This document shows positions 17,138-27,521 of a stretch of DNA of 64,000 nt, piece after piece. The notes below the pieces were generated by a model that did no database searches, had not been told where the DNA came from, and saw nothing but the letters and a program-made list of their open reading frames with translations. Made by a program: the position numbers and the translations under genes. This stretch comes from Pseudodesulfovibrio indicus (lineage in GTDB: Bacteria; Desulfobacterota; Desulfovibrionia; Desulfovibrionales; Desulfovibrionaceae). The stretch's first letter is position 1, and each line of letters starts with the position of its first letter. The DNA lies in assembly GCF_001563225.1 (NCBI RefSeq), contig NZ_CP014206.1, positions 2,604,001 to 2,668,000 of the forward strand, in the 5' to 3' direction.

Positions 17138-18885
17138 GTGGACAGAAGTGATGTCGAGGCCGTCAAGGCCCGTATCAACATCTCGGACATTGTGCGCCGG
17201 TATGTCGACCTGAAACCGGTCTCGGGCCGGTGGATGGGGGCCTGTCCGTTCCACCAGGAGACCAAGCCCTCCATGTCCGTAAACGACGATGAGGGCTTCT
17301 TCTATTGTTTCGGCTGCCAGGCTTCGGGCGACGTCATCGATTTCTACGGCCGGATCAACGGGGTGGATTTCCGGGAGTCTCTGGAGCAGCTGGCCGCCGA
17401 GGCCGGGATCGAGCTGGGCAACGTGCCCCATGATCCGCATGCGGCGGAGCGCAAGGCGCGCAAGCAGATGCTCATGGACATGCACGACGAGGCCAACCAG
17501 TGGTTCCAGCGGAACCTGGCCCTGGCCTCCGGCGACCACTGCCGAAAATACCTGGCCGACCGGGGGATGACCCCGGAGATGATCGCCAGGTTCGGCCTGG
17601 GCTACAGCCCGGAGGACTGGCACGGGCTGGACAATTATCTTCGCACCAGAGGCCGGGACCCGGAATCCGGCGTGGATGCGGGATTGTTGTCAAAAAACGA
17701 AAAAGGCAATATTTACGACCGGTTCCGTGGAAGATTGATCTTTCCCATCCAAAATTTGTCCGGCCGGGTTATTGCTTTTGGCGGCAGAATAATTACTGAT
17801 GGAGAACCAAAGTATCTGAACAGCTCGGATACGCCGATATACAAGAAGGGCGACCACTTGTATGGGCTGAACCTGGCCCGGTCCACCATGACCCGCTCCA
17901 AGCGGGCCATTCTGACCGAAGGATACATGGATGTCATATCGCTCCATCAGTTCGGCTACACCGACTCCTGCGGCGTCCTGGGCACGGCCCTGACGTCGGA
18001 TCAGGTAAAGCGGCTGGCCGGATTCTGTTCGCGCGTCGACCTGGTCTTCGACGGCGACGGGGCGGGACGCAAGGCGGCCATGAAATCCAGCAGGATGATC
18101 CTGTTGCAGGGCGTGGCGTGCAAGGTCGTCCTCATGCCGGACGGCGAGGACGTGGACAGTCTGCTCCAGACCAAGGGAGCGGAGGGATTCGAGGCCTGCA
18201 TGAAGGAGGCCCCGGACGGTTTGACTTTTTGCATGAATACCCTGCGGGCGGAGTACGCCCCCAGGGATATCATGGCTTGGGCGAAGAGTTTTTTGTCGGA
18301 ATTGTCCGACGGATCGCTGCGGGCGTACTATTTGCCCCGGTTGGCGAGCGGGCTCGGATTGTCGGAGGCTGATTTCAGGCGCGATGCAGGCGGTACACCG
18401 CCCACGCGCAATCCCCAGCATCAGCCGCGACAGGCGCAACGCGCGCCGCAGCAGCAGAAGCCGCAACCGGCAATGGGCGTCGGCAAGGACTACGCGGACG
18501 ACAGGTATTTTTTGCGTTTTACGATCCAGTATCCGGACTACTGCCCGGAACTGGTCGGAAGGGGACTCGGGCAGGTTCTTCGCACCGATTGGGCGAGGGC
18601 GCTGTGGGAAAAGCTCGCAACGACGCAGCACGGCCAGATAACAAGCCTGCTGAACGAACACGAAAAGGGCTTCTACTTTCAGTGCCGCGAAGAATTGCGC
18701 GACAACGGTCTTTCCGGCCGGGAATTGCAGGACGAGTGGAATCACATTTGTAGTAAAATTACGTTTGAACAGGATAAACTGGACAAACGCCAGCTCAATG
18801 AGGCCATACGGCAGGCCTATCAGAACGGCGACACCGAACGGGCTATGCAGCTTTTGGCCTTGAAGAAATCTCCGCAGGAGGGATG

Positions 18886-18886
<1 letters not shown>
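17138..18886 (+). CDS. dnaG: DNA primase
   Basis: About 582 residues from GTG 17138 (GGAGG six bases upstream); a TTG at 17135 is the alternative. The zinc-binding domain has [13 protein letters not shown] and [11 protein letters not shown], followed by the core [10 protein letters not shown] and GRLIFPIQN. The TOPRIM domain has the EGYMD glutamate and [12 protein letters not shown] aspartates. A linker rich in Gln/Pro (near residues 415-440) precedes the C-terminal helicase-interaction domain. It synthesises RNA primers at the fork. Its stop overlaps the first of two candidate rpoD ATGs. Confidence 0.96.
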
Positions 18887-20637
<1,751 letters not shown>

Positions 20638-20643
20638 CCTATA

Positions 20644-20676
20644 CGGGCCGGGGAGATGCGATCTTCCCGGCCCTTT
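20644..20676 (+). terminator. Rho-independent terminator after rpoD
   Basis: GGGCCGGG pairs with TCCCGGCCC across an 11-base loop, and the stem is followed by TTTT (ending 20676). It separates rpoD from cobD. Confidence 0.85.
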
Positions 20677-20684
20677 TCACATCC

Positions 20685-21638
20685 ATGGAATCAATCATCC
20701 CCATTTTCCTCGTCCCTGTCCTCGCCGTCCTCATGGATTCCTTCATCGGCGACCCCAAGCAGTGGCCGCACCCGGTCCGGTTCATCGGCAGGCTGCTCGA
20801 CCTCTACGAATCCTCGGCCCGCCGGACCGGCTTCGACCTGCGTTCCGCCGGCTGGACCGCCGTGATCCTCCTACCCGCTGCCGTCTGGGCGGCGGTGGGG
20901 CTGCTGACTTCCATCAAGCATGTCGGCTTCCTCTTCGCCGTCTATTTCGCCTACGCGGGGCTCGCCCTCGGCTGCCTGATGCGCGAGGCCCGCAACGTGG
21001 CCTCGCTGCTCGATTCCGGGGACCTCGAAGGCGCGCGCACCGCCCTGGCCATGCTGGTCAGCCGCGACACCTCAGCCCTGGACGCGGGGGGAGTGCGCCG
21101 GACCCTGGCCGAGACCGTCAGCGAGAACCTCAACGACGGATTCACGGCCCCGCTGTTCTATCTCTGCCTGTTCGGCCCCGGCGGCATGTGGGCCTACAAG
21201 ACCGTGTCCACCATGGACTCCATGTGGGGCTACCGCACGGACCGGTTCCGCGATCTGGGGCGCGGCGCGGCCAAGACCGACGACCTCCTGGCCTGGATTC
21301 CGGCCCGGATCACCGCCCGGTTGCTGCTGTTCGCCGGAAAGCGCATGGGCCTCGATGCGGCCACCGCACGCAGCCGCTACCGCGAGGACGCCGTGAAGAT
21401 GGAAAGCCCCAACGCGGGCTGGCCCATGAGCGCGGCGGCCTGGCTCCTGCAAGGCAAAATGGGCGGGCCCACCGTCTACTTCGGGGAAACCAAGGACAAG
21501 CCCATCCTCAACCCCCAAGGCGCGCCCTGGGACAAGCCCAAGGTCAAGATGCTCTTCACCCTGGTCCGCAAGACCGGCTCCTGGACCGCCTGGGTCCTCA
21601 TTCCCGTTCTGGGGATCGTTCGTTTGGTGTTCGCCTGA
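20685..21638 (+). CDS. cobD: Adenosylcobinamide-phosphate synthase CobD/CbiB
   Basis: 317 residues, a multi-pass membrane protein. The N-terminus has LMDSFIGDPKQWPHPVRFIGRLL, the landmark of the family (DxxxGDPxxxPHPV). ETVSENLNDGFTAPLFYLCLFG and AYKTVSTMDSMWGYRTDRFRDLGRGAAKTDDLLAWIPARITA also match. It attaches aminopropanol phosphate (or an equivalent) to cobyric acid in B12 synthesis. It is the only cobalamin gene in the window. It starts shortly after the rpoD terminator, with no clear RBS seen, and converges on proC across a compound inverted repeat. Confidence 0.93.
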   Translation: MESIIPIFLVPVLAVLMDSFIGDPKQWPHPVRFIGRLLDLYESSARRTGFDLRSAGWTAVILLPAAVWAAVGLLTSIKHVGFLFAVYFAYAGLALGCLMREARNVASLLDSGDLEGARTALAMLVSRDTSALDAGGVRRTLAETVSENLNDGFTAPLFYLCLFGPGGMWAYKTVSTMDSMWGYRTDRFRDLGRGAAKTDDLLAWIPARITARLLLFAGKRMGLDAATARSRYREDAVKMESPNAGWPMSAAAWLLQGKMGGPTVYFGETKDKPILNPQGAPWDKPKVKMLFTLVRKTGSWTAWVLIPVLGIVRLVFA

Positions 21639-21645
21639 CGGCGAA

Positions 21646-21943
21646 TCGGGGGAAGGGAGGGGAAAAACTTTTGTAAAAGTTTTTCCCCTCCCTTCCCCCG
21701 AACCCCCATCCCTCCCTTTTTCAAAACTTTTTGGGTCGCTTCGCGAAGGGCGAGGGTGCTCATTGGGTGTGCTGCTTGACGGCGCATTCCTCATTTTTTT
21801 GAACGCAAGAAAAGACGCGCGTCCGCTGACGCACGCCTTTGCCGAAGGCACACAAAAAGTTTGGGAAGGGAGAGGGGATGGGGGTCCGGGGGAAGGGGAG
21901 AGGGACAACCCTTTTCAAAGGGTTTCCCTCTCCCTTTCCCCCG
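21646..21943. repeat. Compound inverted repeat between convergent cobD and proC
   Basis: Left unit: perfect 28-bp inverted arms (21646-21673/21674-21701). Each arm is G/A-rich then T-rich; the core runs GGGGGAAGGGAGGGGAAAAA. Right unit: near-perfect arms across 21887-21943 with the same GGGGGAAGGGG theme. Between them, 21693-21737 and 21851-21895 are also inverted copies of each other with a few differences, enclosing about 115 bases that include a CTTCGCGAAG palindrome. No coding capacity is credible. It probably serves as a bidirectional terminator and resembles a REP/BIME-like or miniature mobile repeat. Confidence 0.8.
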
Positions 21944-21953
21944 TGATTTTACA

Positions 21954-22757
21954 TTACTTTTCGCCCAGTTCGATGCTTCGGTAGTAGGACTCGAAGACGC
22001 CGTCGATGATGTCGCCCTTGAGGGCCTGACGGTCGAAGTGCATGAGCGCCCGGATGGTGGTGCCGCCCGGGGAGGTGACCATTTCGCGCAGTTCGGTCAC
22101 CGAGTGTTCGCTCTGGTCGGCCATGGTGGCGGAGCCGAGGAACAATCCCTTGACCATCTCCACGGTCTGCGGCCGGGTCAGTCCCAGGGCCACGCCGGAC
22201 TCGATCATCGCTTCCATGAAATAGAAGACGTAGGCCGGGCCGGAGCCGATCACGCCGGTGAAGGCGTCGAACAGCTTTTCGGGCAGGATATGGGTCTGGC
22301 CGATGGCCGCGAAGACCTCGGGGACGAACGCTTTCATCTCGTCGGTGAGGTTTTCGTTGTCCAGGCAGATGGCCGAAACGCCCAGCCCGACCAGGGCCGG
22401 GGTATTGGGCATGATGCGCACGACGGGGCAGCGGTTCCCGGTCCATTCCTCATAGGTGGACAGCGGAATGCCCGCGCAGATGGTGACCAGGCACTTGGAC
22501 TTGTCCAGGAGCGGGGCCACCTCTTTGACCACGGGTTCTGCGTGCTGCGGCTTCACCGCCAGGACGATGTAGTCGCACGCCTTGGCGAGGTCGGTGGCGT
22601 TGTCGTGCACGATCAGTCCGTGCTCCTTGTGGAGCCGTTCGAGGTTGGCCTTGTTGAAGTCCGTCCCGTGCAGCTCGATGCCTTCGCCGGAGGCCAGCCC
22701 CTTGACGATGGCCGACCCCATATTGCCTACGCCTATGAACCCGAGTTTCTTAGTCAT
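21954..22757 (-). CDS. proC: Pyrroline-5-carboxylate reductase
   Basis: 267 residues. The N-terminal NAD(P) Rossmann motif is LGFIGVGNMGSAIVKGL, followed by VLAVKPQH and RIMPNTPALVGLGVSAI. The C-terminal family signature TSPGGTTIRALMHFDRQALKGDIIDG is intact. It performs the last step of proline synthesis. Its ATG overlaps the ndk stop (TAATG), so ndk-proC are translationally coupled. It ends against the compound inverted repeat. Confidence 0.97.
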   Translation of the reverse strand: MTKKLGFIGVGNMGSAIVKGLASGEGIELHGTDFNKANLERLHKEHGLIVHDNATDLAKACDYIVLAVKPQHAEPVVKEVAPLLDKSKCLVTICAGIPLSTYEEWTGNRCPVVRIMPNTPALVGLGVSAICLDNENLTDEMKAFVPEVFAAIGQTHILPEKLFDAFTGVIGSGPAYVFYFMEAMIESGVALGLTRPQTVEMVKGLFLGSATMADQSEHSVTELREMVTSPGGTTIRALMHFDRQALKGDIIDGVFESYYRSIELGEK

Positions 22758-23179
22758 TATCCCACCAGCTCGTCGTCGTTGAAGAAGTATGCCACCTCGG
22801 TCTTGGCGGTGTCGGGACCGTCGGAACCGTGGCAGGAGTTGTTCTGGATGTCGATGCCGTACGCGGCGCGGATGGTGCCCTCCTCGGCGTTGGCCGGGTT
22901 GGTGGCGCCCATCAGCTTGCGGTAGTTCTCGATGGCGTTTTCGCCCTCAAGGCAGGAGACGACCACCGGTCCGGAGATCATGTAGTCCACCAGCTCGCCG
23001 AAGAAGGGGCGTTCCTTGTGTACCGCGTAGAACCCTTCGGCCTTGGCGCGGTCCATGTGGATCATCTTCATGCCCTTGATCTTCAGCCCGGAGTCGGTGA
23101 TCATCTTCAGGATTTCGGCGATGAGACCGCGTTCGACCGCGTCCGGCTTGATGATGGAAAAGGTCTTTTCGATAGCCAT
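22757..23179 (-). CDS. ndk: Nucleoside diphosphate kinase
   Basis: 140 residues from ATG 23179 (GGAGG five bases upstream); an in-frame ATG at 23191 overlaps the RBS. It starts [18 protein letters not shown]; the active-site His is in NNSCHGSDG, preceded by [21 protein letters not shown]. It transfers phosphate between NTP and NDP pools. It lies upstream of and coupled to proC. Confidence 0.98.
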   Translation of the reverse strand: MAIEKTFSIIKPDAVERGLIAEILKMITDSGLKIKGMKMIHMDRAKAEGFYAVHKERPFFGELVDYMISGPVVVSCLEGENAIENYRKLMGATNPANAEEGTIRAAYGIDIQNNSCHGSDGPDTAKTEVAYFFNDDELVG

Positions 23180-23264
23180 TAAAGCCTCCATTTGTCTTTT
23201 TTGTCTTTCTTATACGTCTTGGCAGGAATTTGCCAGTTCGCGTTCCAAAGGCCCCGCACCGGGC

Positions 23265-24059
23265 CTAACTCAACAACATTCGGTCCGAGACCCCTTCGTC
23301 CCCGCGCAGCTTGGAGAAGCGGCGGAGCAGGTCTTCGACCTCGAGATTCTGTTTTTCCTCGCCCTCGATATCCAGGACGATCTCGCCGCGATGGAACATG
23401 ATCAGCCGGTTACCCATGGAGATGGCCTGCTTCATGTTGTGGGTGACCATCAGCGTGGTCAGGTTCAGGGAGCTGACGATCTCCTCGGTCAGGTCCAGGA
23501 CCATGCCCGCGGTCTTGGGGTCCAGGGCGGCGGTGTGCTCGTCCAGGAGCAGCAGCCGGGGGCGGACCAGCGTGGCCATGAGCATGGTCAGTGCCTGGCG
23601 CTGGCCGCCGGAGAGGAGCCCCGTGTGGGTCCTGAGCCGGTCTTCGAGGCCCAGCCCCAGGATGGACAGCTTTTCGCGGAAGAATTCGCGGTCGCGCTTT
23701 TTGACGCCCCAGCCCAGGCCGCGCCTGAGGCCGCGCTTGTTGGCCATGGCCAGGTTCTGCTCGATGGTCGCTCCGGCGCAGGTGCCGAGCAGCGGGTCCT
23801 GGAACACGCGCCCGATGAGCGCCGCGCGCTTGTGTTCCGGCCAGCGGGTGATGTCCGTGTCGTCCAGCACGATGCGGCCCGCATCCACCGGGAAGGACCC
23901 GGCCAGGGCGTTCAGGAAGGTGGACTTGCCCGCGCCGTTGGAGCCGATGATGGTGATGAAGTCGCCGTCGCGAACTTCGAGATTCACGTTGCTCAGGGCG
24001 GTCACTTCGTTGACGTCACCCTTGTTGAACGCCTTGGTGACCTGGGTGATGGAGATCAT
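23265..24059 (-). CDS. ABC transporter ATP-binding protein (TrpZ-type)
   Basis: 264 residues from ATG 24059. Walker A is GSNGAGKSTFLN, the signature LLSGGQRQAL, Walker B LLLLDEHTAALDP, and the switch His lies in MVTHNMKQAISMG. It energises the importer whose permease gene overlaps it by four bases (ATGA). The three-gene set (ATPase, single permease, PF04392-type binding protein) matches the TrpXYZ family. No clear strong terminator follows, only a weak AGGCCC/GGGCCT hairpin near 23246-23265. Confidence 0.92.
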   Translation of the reverse strand: MISITQVTKAFNKGDVNEVTALSNVNLEVRDGDFITIIGSNGAGKSTFLNALAGSFPVDAGRIVLDDTDITRWPEHKRAALIGRVFQDPLLGTCAGATIEQNLAMANKRGLRRGLGWGVKKRDREFFREKLSILGLGLEDRLRTHTGLLSGGQRQALTMLMATLVRPRLLLLDEHTAALDPKTAGMVLDLTEEIVSSLNLTTLMVTHNMKQAISMGNRLIMFHRGEIVLDIEGEEKQNLEVEDLLRRFSKLRGDEGVSDRMLLS

Positions 24060-24955
24060 TTGGACCTCCCGGCAAGAAACTTGCGCTTCATCTTGGGCAT
24101 GACCAGGGCGAAGACCACCAGGATGGCGGTGATCAGGTTCAGGTCGCTGGGGGTGATGGCGAAGGAGCCGAGCTTGAGGCCGAGCGCCAGGGCGATGGCG
24201 ATGCGGTAGAGCACGGAGCCGAGCAGGGCGGCGATGAGCGCGCGGCCTATGGTCTTGTCGCCGAACACGGTCTCGCCGATGATCACCGAGGCCAGCCCGG
24301 CGATGATGGTGCCCACGCCCATGTTGACGTCCGCCGCGCCCTGGTTCTGGGCCACCAGCGCCCCGGAGGTGGCCACCAGCGCGTTGGACAGCCCCACGCC
24401 GAAGATGATGACGCTGTCGGTGTTCACGCCCTGGCTGGTGATCATCTGCATGTTGTCGCCGGTGGCCAGGAAGGCCAGGCCGAGCTCGGTGTGCAGGAAC
24501 CAGATGAGCACGCCCACGGCCAGGAAACAGATGATGGCGAAGAGCACGGGAGAGGCGTGCTGCGGGAGCAGGCCGGAGAATCTGGTAAACCAGTCCACCA
24601 CGGTCTCCTGGCCGAGCAGGGCCATGTTGGGCCGTCCCATGATGCGCAGGTTGATGGAATAGAGCGCGATCATTGTCAGGATGGAGGCCAGCAGGTGAAG
24701 GATCTTGAATTTGGTATTCAGGATGCCGGTGACCATGCCCGCCGCGAATCCCGCGCCGCAGGCCATGAACACCGCGACCAGCGGGGAGTATCCGGCGGTG
24801 ATGGCCACGGCGGACACGGCAGCGCCGAGCGGCAGGCTGCCGTCCACGGTCAGGTCGGGAAAGTCGAGCACCCGGAAGGTGAGGTACACGCCGATGACCA
24901 TCAGGCCGTAGGCGAATCCCTGTTCCAGGGCTCCGAAGAATGCGTAGAGAGTCAT
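24056..24955 (-). CDS. ABC transporter permease (branched-chain / TrpY-like)
   Basis: 299 residues, about eight to nine hydrophobic segments. It has the BPD_transp_2-type region FRVLDFPDLTVDGSLPLGAAV and VGTIIAGLASVIIGETVFG, ending in the basic tail MPKMKRKFLAGRSK. It is the single permease of the importer, so it presumably homodimerises. The ATPase gene overlaps its stop, while the binding-protein gene lies upstream beyond an intrinsic terminator at 25015-25045, a set-up that would give excess binding protein. Confidence 0.92.
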   Translation of the reverse strand: MTLYAFFGALEQGFAYGLMVIGVYLTFRVLDFPDLTVDGSLPLGAAVSAVAITAGYSPLVAVFMACGAGFAAGMVTGILNTKFKILHLLASILTMIALYSINLRIMGRPNMALLGQETVVDWFTRFSGLLPQHASPVLFAIICFLAVGVLIWFLHTELGLAFLATGDNMQMITSQGVNTDSVIIFGVGLSNALVATSGALVAQNQGAADVNMGVGTIIAGLASVIIGETVFGDKTIGRALIAALLGSVLYRIAIALALGLKLGSFAITPSDLNLITAILVVFALVMPKMKRKFLAGRSK

Positions 24956-25014
24956 GTGCCGTTCCTAAGGGTTTACCGGGCGCCGGGCTTTGCGTCGGTC
25001 CCGGCGGACGCGAC

Positions 25015-25045
25015 GAAAAAAGGCGCGTTGTAGGCAACGCGCCTT
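25015..25045 (-). terminator. Intra-operon terminator between binding protein and permease genes
   Basis: Perfect 11-bp arms AAGGCGCGTTG / CAACGCGCCTT (25020-25030/25035-25045) with a four-base loop and, on the minus strand, a U run (25020..25015). Partial read-through would give more binding protein than membrane components. Confidence 0.88.
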
Positions 25046-25084
25046 GTATCGTTTCTGGTCACGATTGGCAAATGCGTTTCGCGA

Positions 25085-26032
25085 CTATTCGATGACCTTG
25101 GTCGCGCGGGCCACCAGAGATTCCGGCAGGGTCACGCCCATGGCCTGGGCAGCCTTGAGGTTCACGTGCAGGTTGAGGTCGTTGAGGAACTCGACGGGCA
25201 TGGAGCCGGGGTTGGCCCCCTGCAGGATGCGGGCGACCATGTCGCCGGTCTGCAACCCCATCTTGTAGTAGTCCACGGCCACGGCGGCGATGGCGCCCCG
25301 CGCCACGGAGTCCACGTCGCCCACGACGAGCGGGAGCTTGTTGTCGGTGCAGACCTTTACGGCGGACTCGATGGCCGAGACGACCGTGTTGTCCGTGCCG
25401 ATGTAAACCACGTCGCAACGGCCCACCAGGCTCTTGGCCGCCTGATACACGCCGCTGGAGTTGGCGATGGTCGCTTCCTCGACGCTCATGCCGACCTTGG
25501 CGGCCTCATCCTTGAGGGCCTTCAGGTTGGGCACGGAGTTGGGCTCGCCGGAGTTGTAGATGATGCCGATGGTCTTGGCAGCTGGCACGATCTCGCGGAT
25601 CAGGGCCACGTGCTTGTCCATGGGCGAGAAGTCGGACATGCCGGTGATGTTGGTGCCGCCCGAGTTCTGGATGTCCTTGACCAGCCCGGCGGAGACCGGA
25701 TCGGTGACGCCGGTGAAGACGATGGGGGTCTCCTTGATCTTCTGGGCGCAGGCCTGCGCGCCGGGGGTGGCGATGGCCAGGACCAGGTCGGGCTGCTCGC
25801 CCATGATCTGGCTCACGATCTGGGTGTTGGTGGCCATGTTGCCCTGGGCGATGTGCACGTTGTAGGTGAAATCAATGCCCTTTTCCTTGAGCCTGTCGGC
25901 CACGCCGTTGCGCATGGCGTCCAGGGCCGGGTGCTCCACGATCTGGGTCACGGAGACGACGTAGGTCTTGCCCGCGAAGGCGGTGGAGGCGACCAGCAGG
26001 GCCGCCGTCAAAAACAGAAATATTCTTTTCAT
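25085..26032 (-). CDS. ABC transporter substrate-binding protein (TrpX-like, PF04392 type)
   Basis: 315 residues. A signal peptide (MKRIFLFLTAALLVASTAFA) precedes a two-lobe periplasmic-binding fold with TQIVEHPALDAMRNGVADRL, VLAIATPGAQACAQ, PIVFTGVTDPVSAGLV and GIIYNSGEPNS, all typical of the ABC_sub_bind family. No lipobox is present. In streptococci the TrpXYZ family takes up tryptophan; the substrate here is not proven. GGAGG lies upstream of ATG 26032, and a terminator separates it from the permease gene. Confidence 0.9.
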   Translation of the reverse strand: MKRIFLFLTAALLVASTAFAGKTYVVSVTQIVEHPALDAMRNGVADRLKEKGIDFTYNVHIAQGNMATNTQIVSQIMGEQPDLVLAIATPGAQACAQKIKETPIVFTGVTDPVSAGLVKDIQNSGGTNITGMSDFSPMDKHVALIREIVPAAKTIGIIYNSGEPNSVPNLKALKDEAAKVGMSVEEATIANSSGVYQAAKSLVGRCDVVYIGTDNTVVSAIESAVKVCTDNKLPLVVGDVDSVARGAIAAVAVDYYKMGLQTGDMVARILQGANPGSMPVEFLNDLNLHVNLKAAQAMGVTLPESLVARATKVIE

Positions 26033-26118
26033 TTGGAACTACCTCCTCCAATGCATTTGAAAGGAGAACTGTGACCGCGCACAGCCCTTTTCGTCAAGGT
26101 GTTTCCCCTTTGGGCAAC

Positions 26119-26142
26119 AAAAAAGGGCCGCATTTGCGGCCC
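26119..26142 (-). terminator. Rho-independent terminator after fliM
   Basis: GGGCCGC / GCGGCCC arms with an ATTT loop (26125-26142), followed on the minus strand by a run of Us (26124..26119). It lies just beyond the fliM stop at 26166. Confidence 0.88.
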
Positions 26143-26165
26143 CGTAAAATCGGTAAGGGGAAGGG

Positions 26166-27143
26166 CTAGAAGCGGATTTCCTCTTCCTTGACGACCTTGA
26201 AGGACTTGTTGCCCTTGACGCGGCCGGGGAGCCCCTTGAACTTGCGCACGCCTTCGATCTCGGCTTCGAGCAGCTCATCCTCGTCGGTGTCCAGCAGGAT
26301 GATGTCGCCCTCCTGAAGGTACAGGAGCTGGCGGCCGGAAATGGCGGTCCGGCCAAGGCGCACGACCATCTCCACCGGGGTCTCCATGAGCCGTTCCTTG
26401 AAGCGGTTGATCCAGACGTGGTCGACCTCCAGCCGTTCGGACTGGAAGGAGGCGTGGAGCTTGGAGCGGATGGGCTCCATGGTGGCGTAAGGCAGGCAGA
26501 CGATGAGCGAGCCGATGGCGTTCTCAAGTTCTACCTCGAAGGTGACCACGATGACCACGTCCGAGGGCGGCACGATGGCCGCGAACTGGGGGTTCACCTC
26601 GGTGCGGACCATCTCCACGTGGACCTCGTGCACCGGTTTCCAGGATTCCTCCATGTTGGCCAGGGCGATCTTGACCACGCGCTCGACGATGGCCTGCTCG
26701 ATGGGCGTGAAGTCGCGCCCCTCGACCTTGGGCTGGCTGCCGGCGCCGCCGAAGAAATTCTCGACCAGGGCGAAGACCAGGCGGGAGTCCACGACCAGCA
26801 GGGCGTTGCCGCGCAGGGGGTCCATCTTGAAGATGGAGATGGACGTCGGCACGGGCAGGGAGCGCATGAAGTCGCCGAACTTGGACATGTCGATGGAGAT
26901 GGGGTTGATGTCCACCCGCTTGCGCATGGTGTTGGCCAGCGCGTTGGTGCACAGCCTGGCGAAACGGTCGTTGACGATCTCGAGGACGGGCATGCGTCCG
27001 CGAATGATCCTGTCCTGATTGGCCAGGTCAAACGAGACGACGCCGGTATCGTCCTCCGGTATCTCGGTCTCGGTCTCGACATCCCCTCCGGAAAGTCCCC
27101 GGAGCAGGGCATCAACTTCATCTTGTTCGAGGATTTTGCTCAT
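26166..27143 (-). CDS. fliM: Flagellar motor switch protein FliM
   Basis: 325 residues. The N-terminal CheY-binding segment MSKILEQDEVDALLRGL is intact. The middle CheC-like domain includes the family motif FFGGAGSQPKVEGRDFTPIE, and the C-terminal SpoA/FliN-like domain starts near ETPVEMVVRLGRTAISGRQLL. It forms the switch complex with FliG and FliN at the motor's cytoplasmic ring. No other structural flagellar gene is adjacent; it is a single-gene unit with its own terminator and about 380 bases of upstream DNA. Confidence 0.95.
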   Translation of the reverse strand: MSKILEQDEVDALLRGLSGGDVETETEIPEDDTGVVSFDLANQDRIIRGRMPVLEIVNDRFARLCTNALANTMRKRVDINPISIDMSKFGDFMRSLPVPTSISIFKMDPLRGNALLVVDSRLVFALVENFFGGAGSQPKVEGRDFTPIEQAIVERVVKIALANMEESWKPVHEVHVEMVRTEVNPQFAAIVPPSDVVIVVTFEVELENAIGSLIVCLPYATMEPIRSKLHASFQSERLEVDHVWINRFKERLMETPVEMVVRLGRTAISGRQLLYLQEGDIILLDTDEDELLEAEIEGVRKFKGLPGRVKGNKSFKVVKEEEIRF

Positions 27144-27521
27144 CTGGAGAAAGCCTCTTTCTTGCCGGTCTTCGCGGCCCGTTTTTCCGGCTCGCGCCGG
27201 GAAATTGAACGTCTAAAAACAGTTAGCAAAAAACGGGCCGTACCTGATCTTTCCTATCGACCGTTTTCACGAAACCCTTTATGCGCAATCTACATGGGTC
27301 GTGCGTCCAAGGCAACGGGAAGGCGATTTTATCGCCCGTTTTTGCACGAAATAGTTTAGAAAAAGCCGCGACAATCTCAAATATCAATATCAACATAATC
27401 AAATATAAGAAGAATTTCATCATGATGAAAGGGTCGTCCAAGGGATGTGCGGTGGCGGCAGGAAAGACGCTCCGAGTGCGGGGGCGCGGAACACGGGGCC
27501 GGATTTTCGACGGGCCGAAGC
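27144..27521. other. Intergenic region upstream of fliM
   Basis: About 380 bases with lower GC than neighbours. It includes long-range inverted CGGCCCGTTTTT / AAAAACGGGCCG arms (near 27176-27187 and 27229-27240) around a CCGG..CCGG palindrome. A hairpin GGCGAT/ATCGCC followed by CGTTTTT on the plus strand (27322-27343) looks like a plus-strand terminator with no gene in front of it. An AT-rich tract runs from 27357 to 27425. fliM's promoter must be here, but no box stands out. Confidence 0.5.
27223..27423 (-). CDS. Possible small membrane protein (weak call)
   Basis: 66 codons from ATG 27423. The N-terminus MMKFFLYLIMLILIFEIVAA would make one hydrophobic helix, followed by a basic tail ending QVRPVFC. 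No convincing RBS precedes it, and AT-rich intergenic DNA often yields such hydrophobic frames by chance. It lies between the yibQ-like gene and fliM on the same strand. It could be real, but I would not rely on it. Confidence 0.18.
   Translation of the reverse strand: MMKFFLYLIMLILIFEIVAAFSKLFRAKTGDKIAFPLPWTHDPCRLRIKGFVKTVDRKDQVRPVFC

Noticed and set aside
14816..17623. 935-residue minus-strand ORF opposite mutS2 and dnaG
   Set aside because: Shadow of mutS2 and dnaG; no motif, composition typical of antisense frames.
23265..25037. 590-residue ORF starting far upstream of the ABC ATPase
   Set aside because: The upstream half is a shadow of the permease in another frame; the family start is at 24059 with ATGA overlap.
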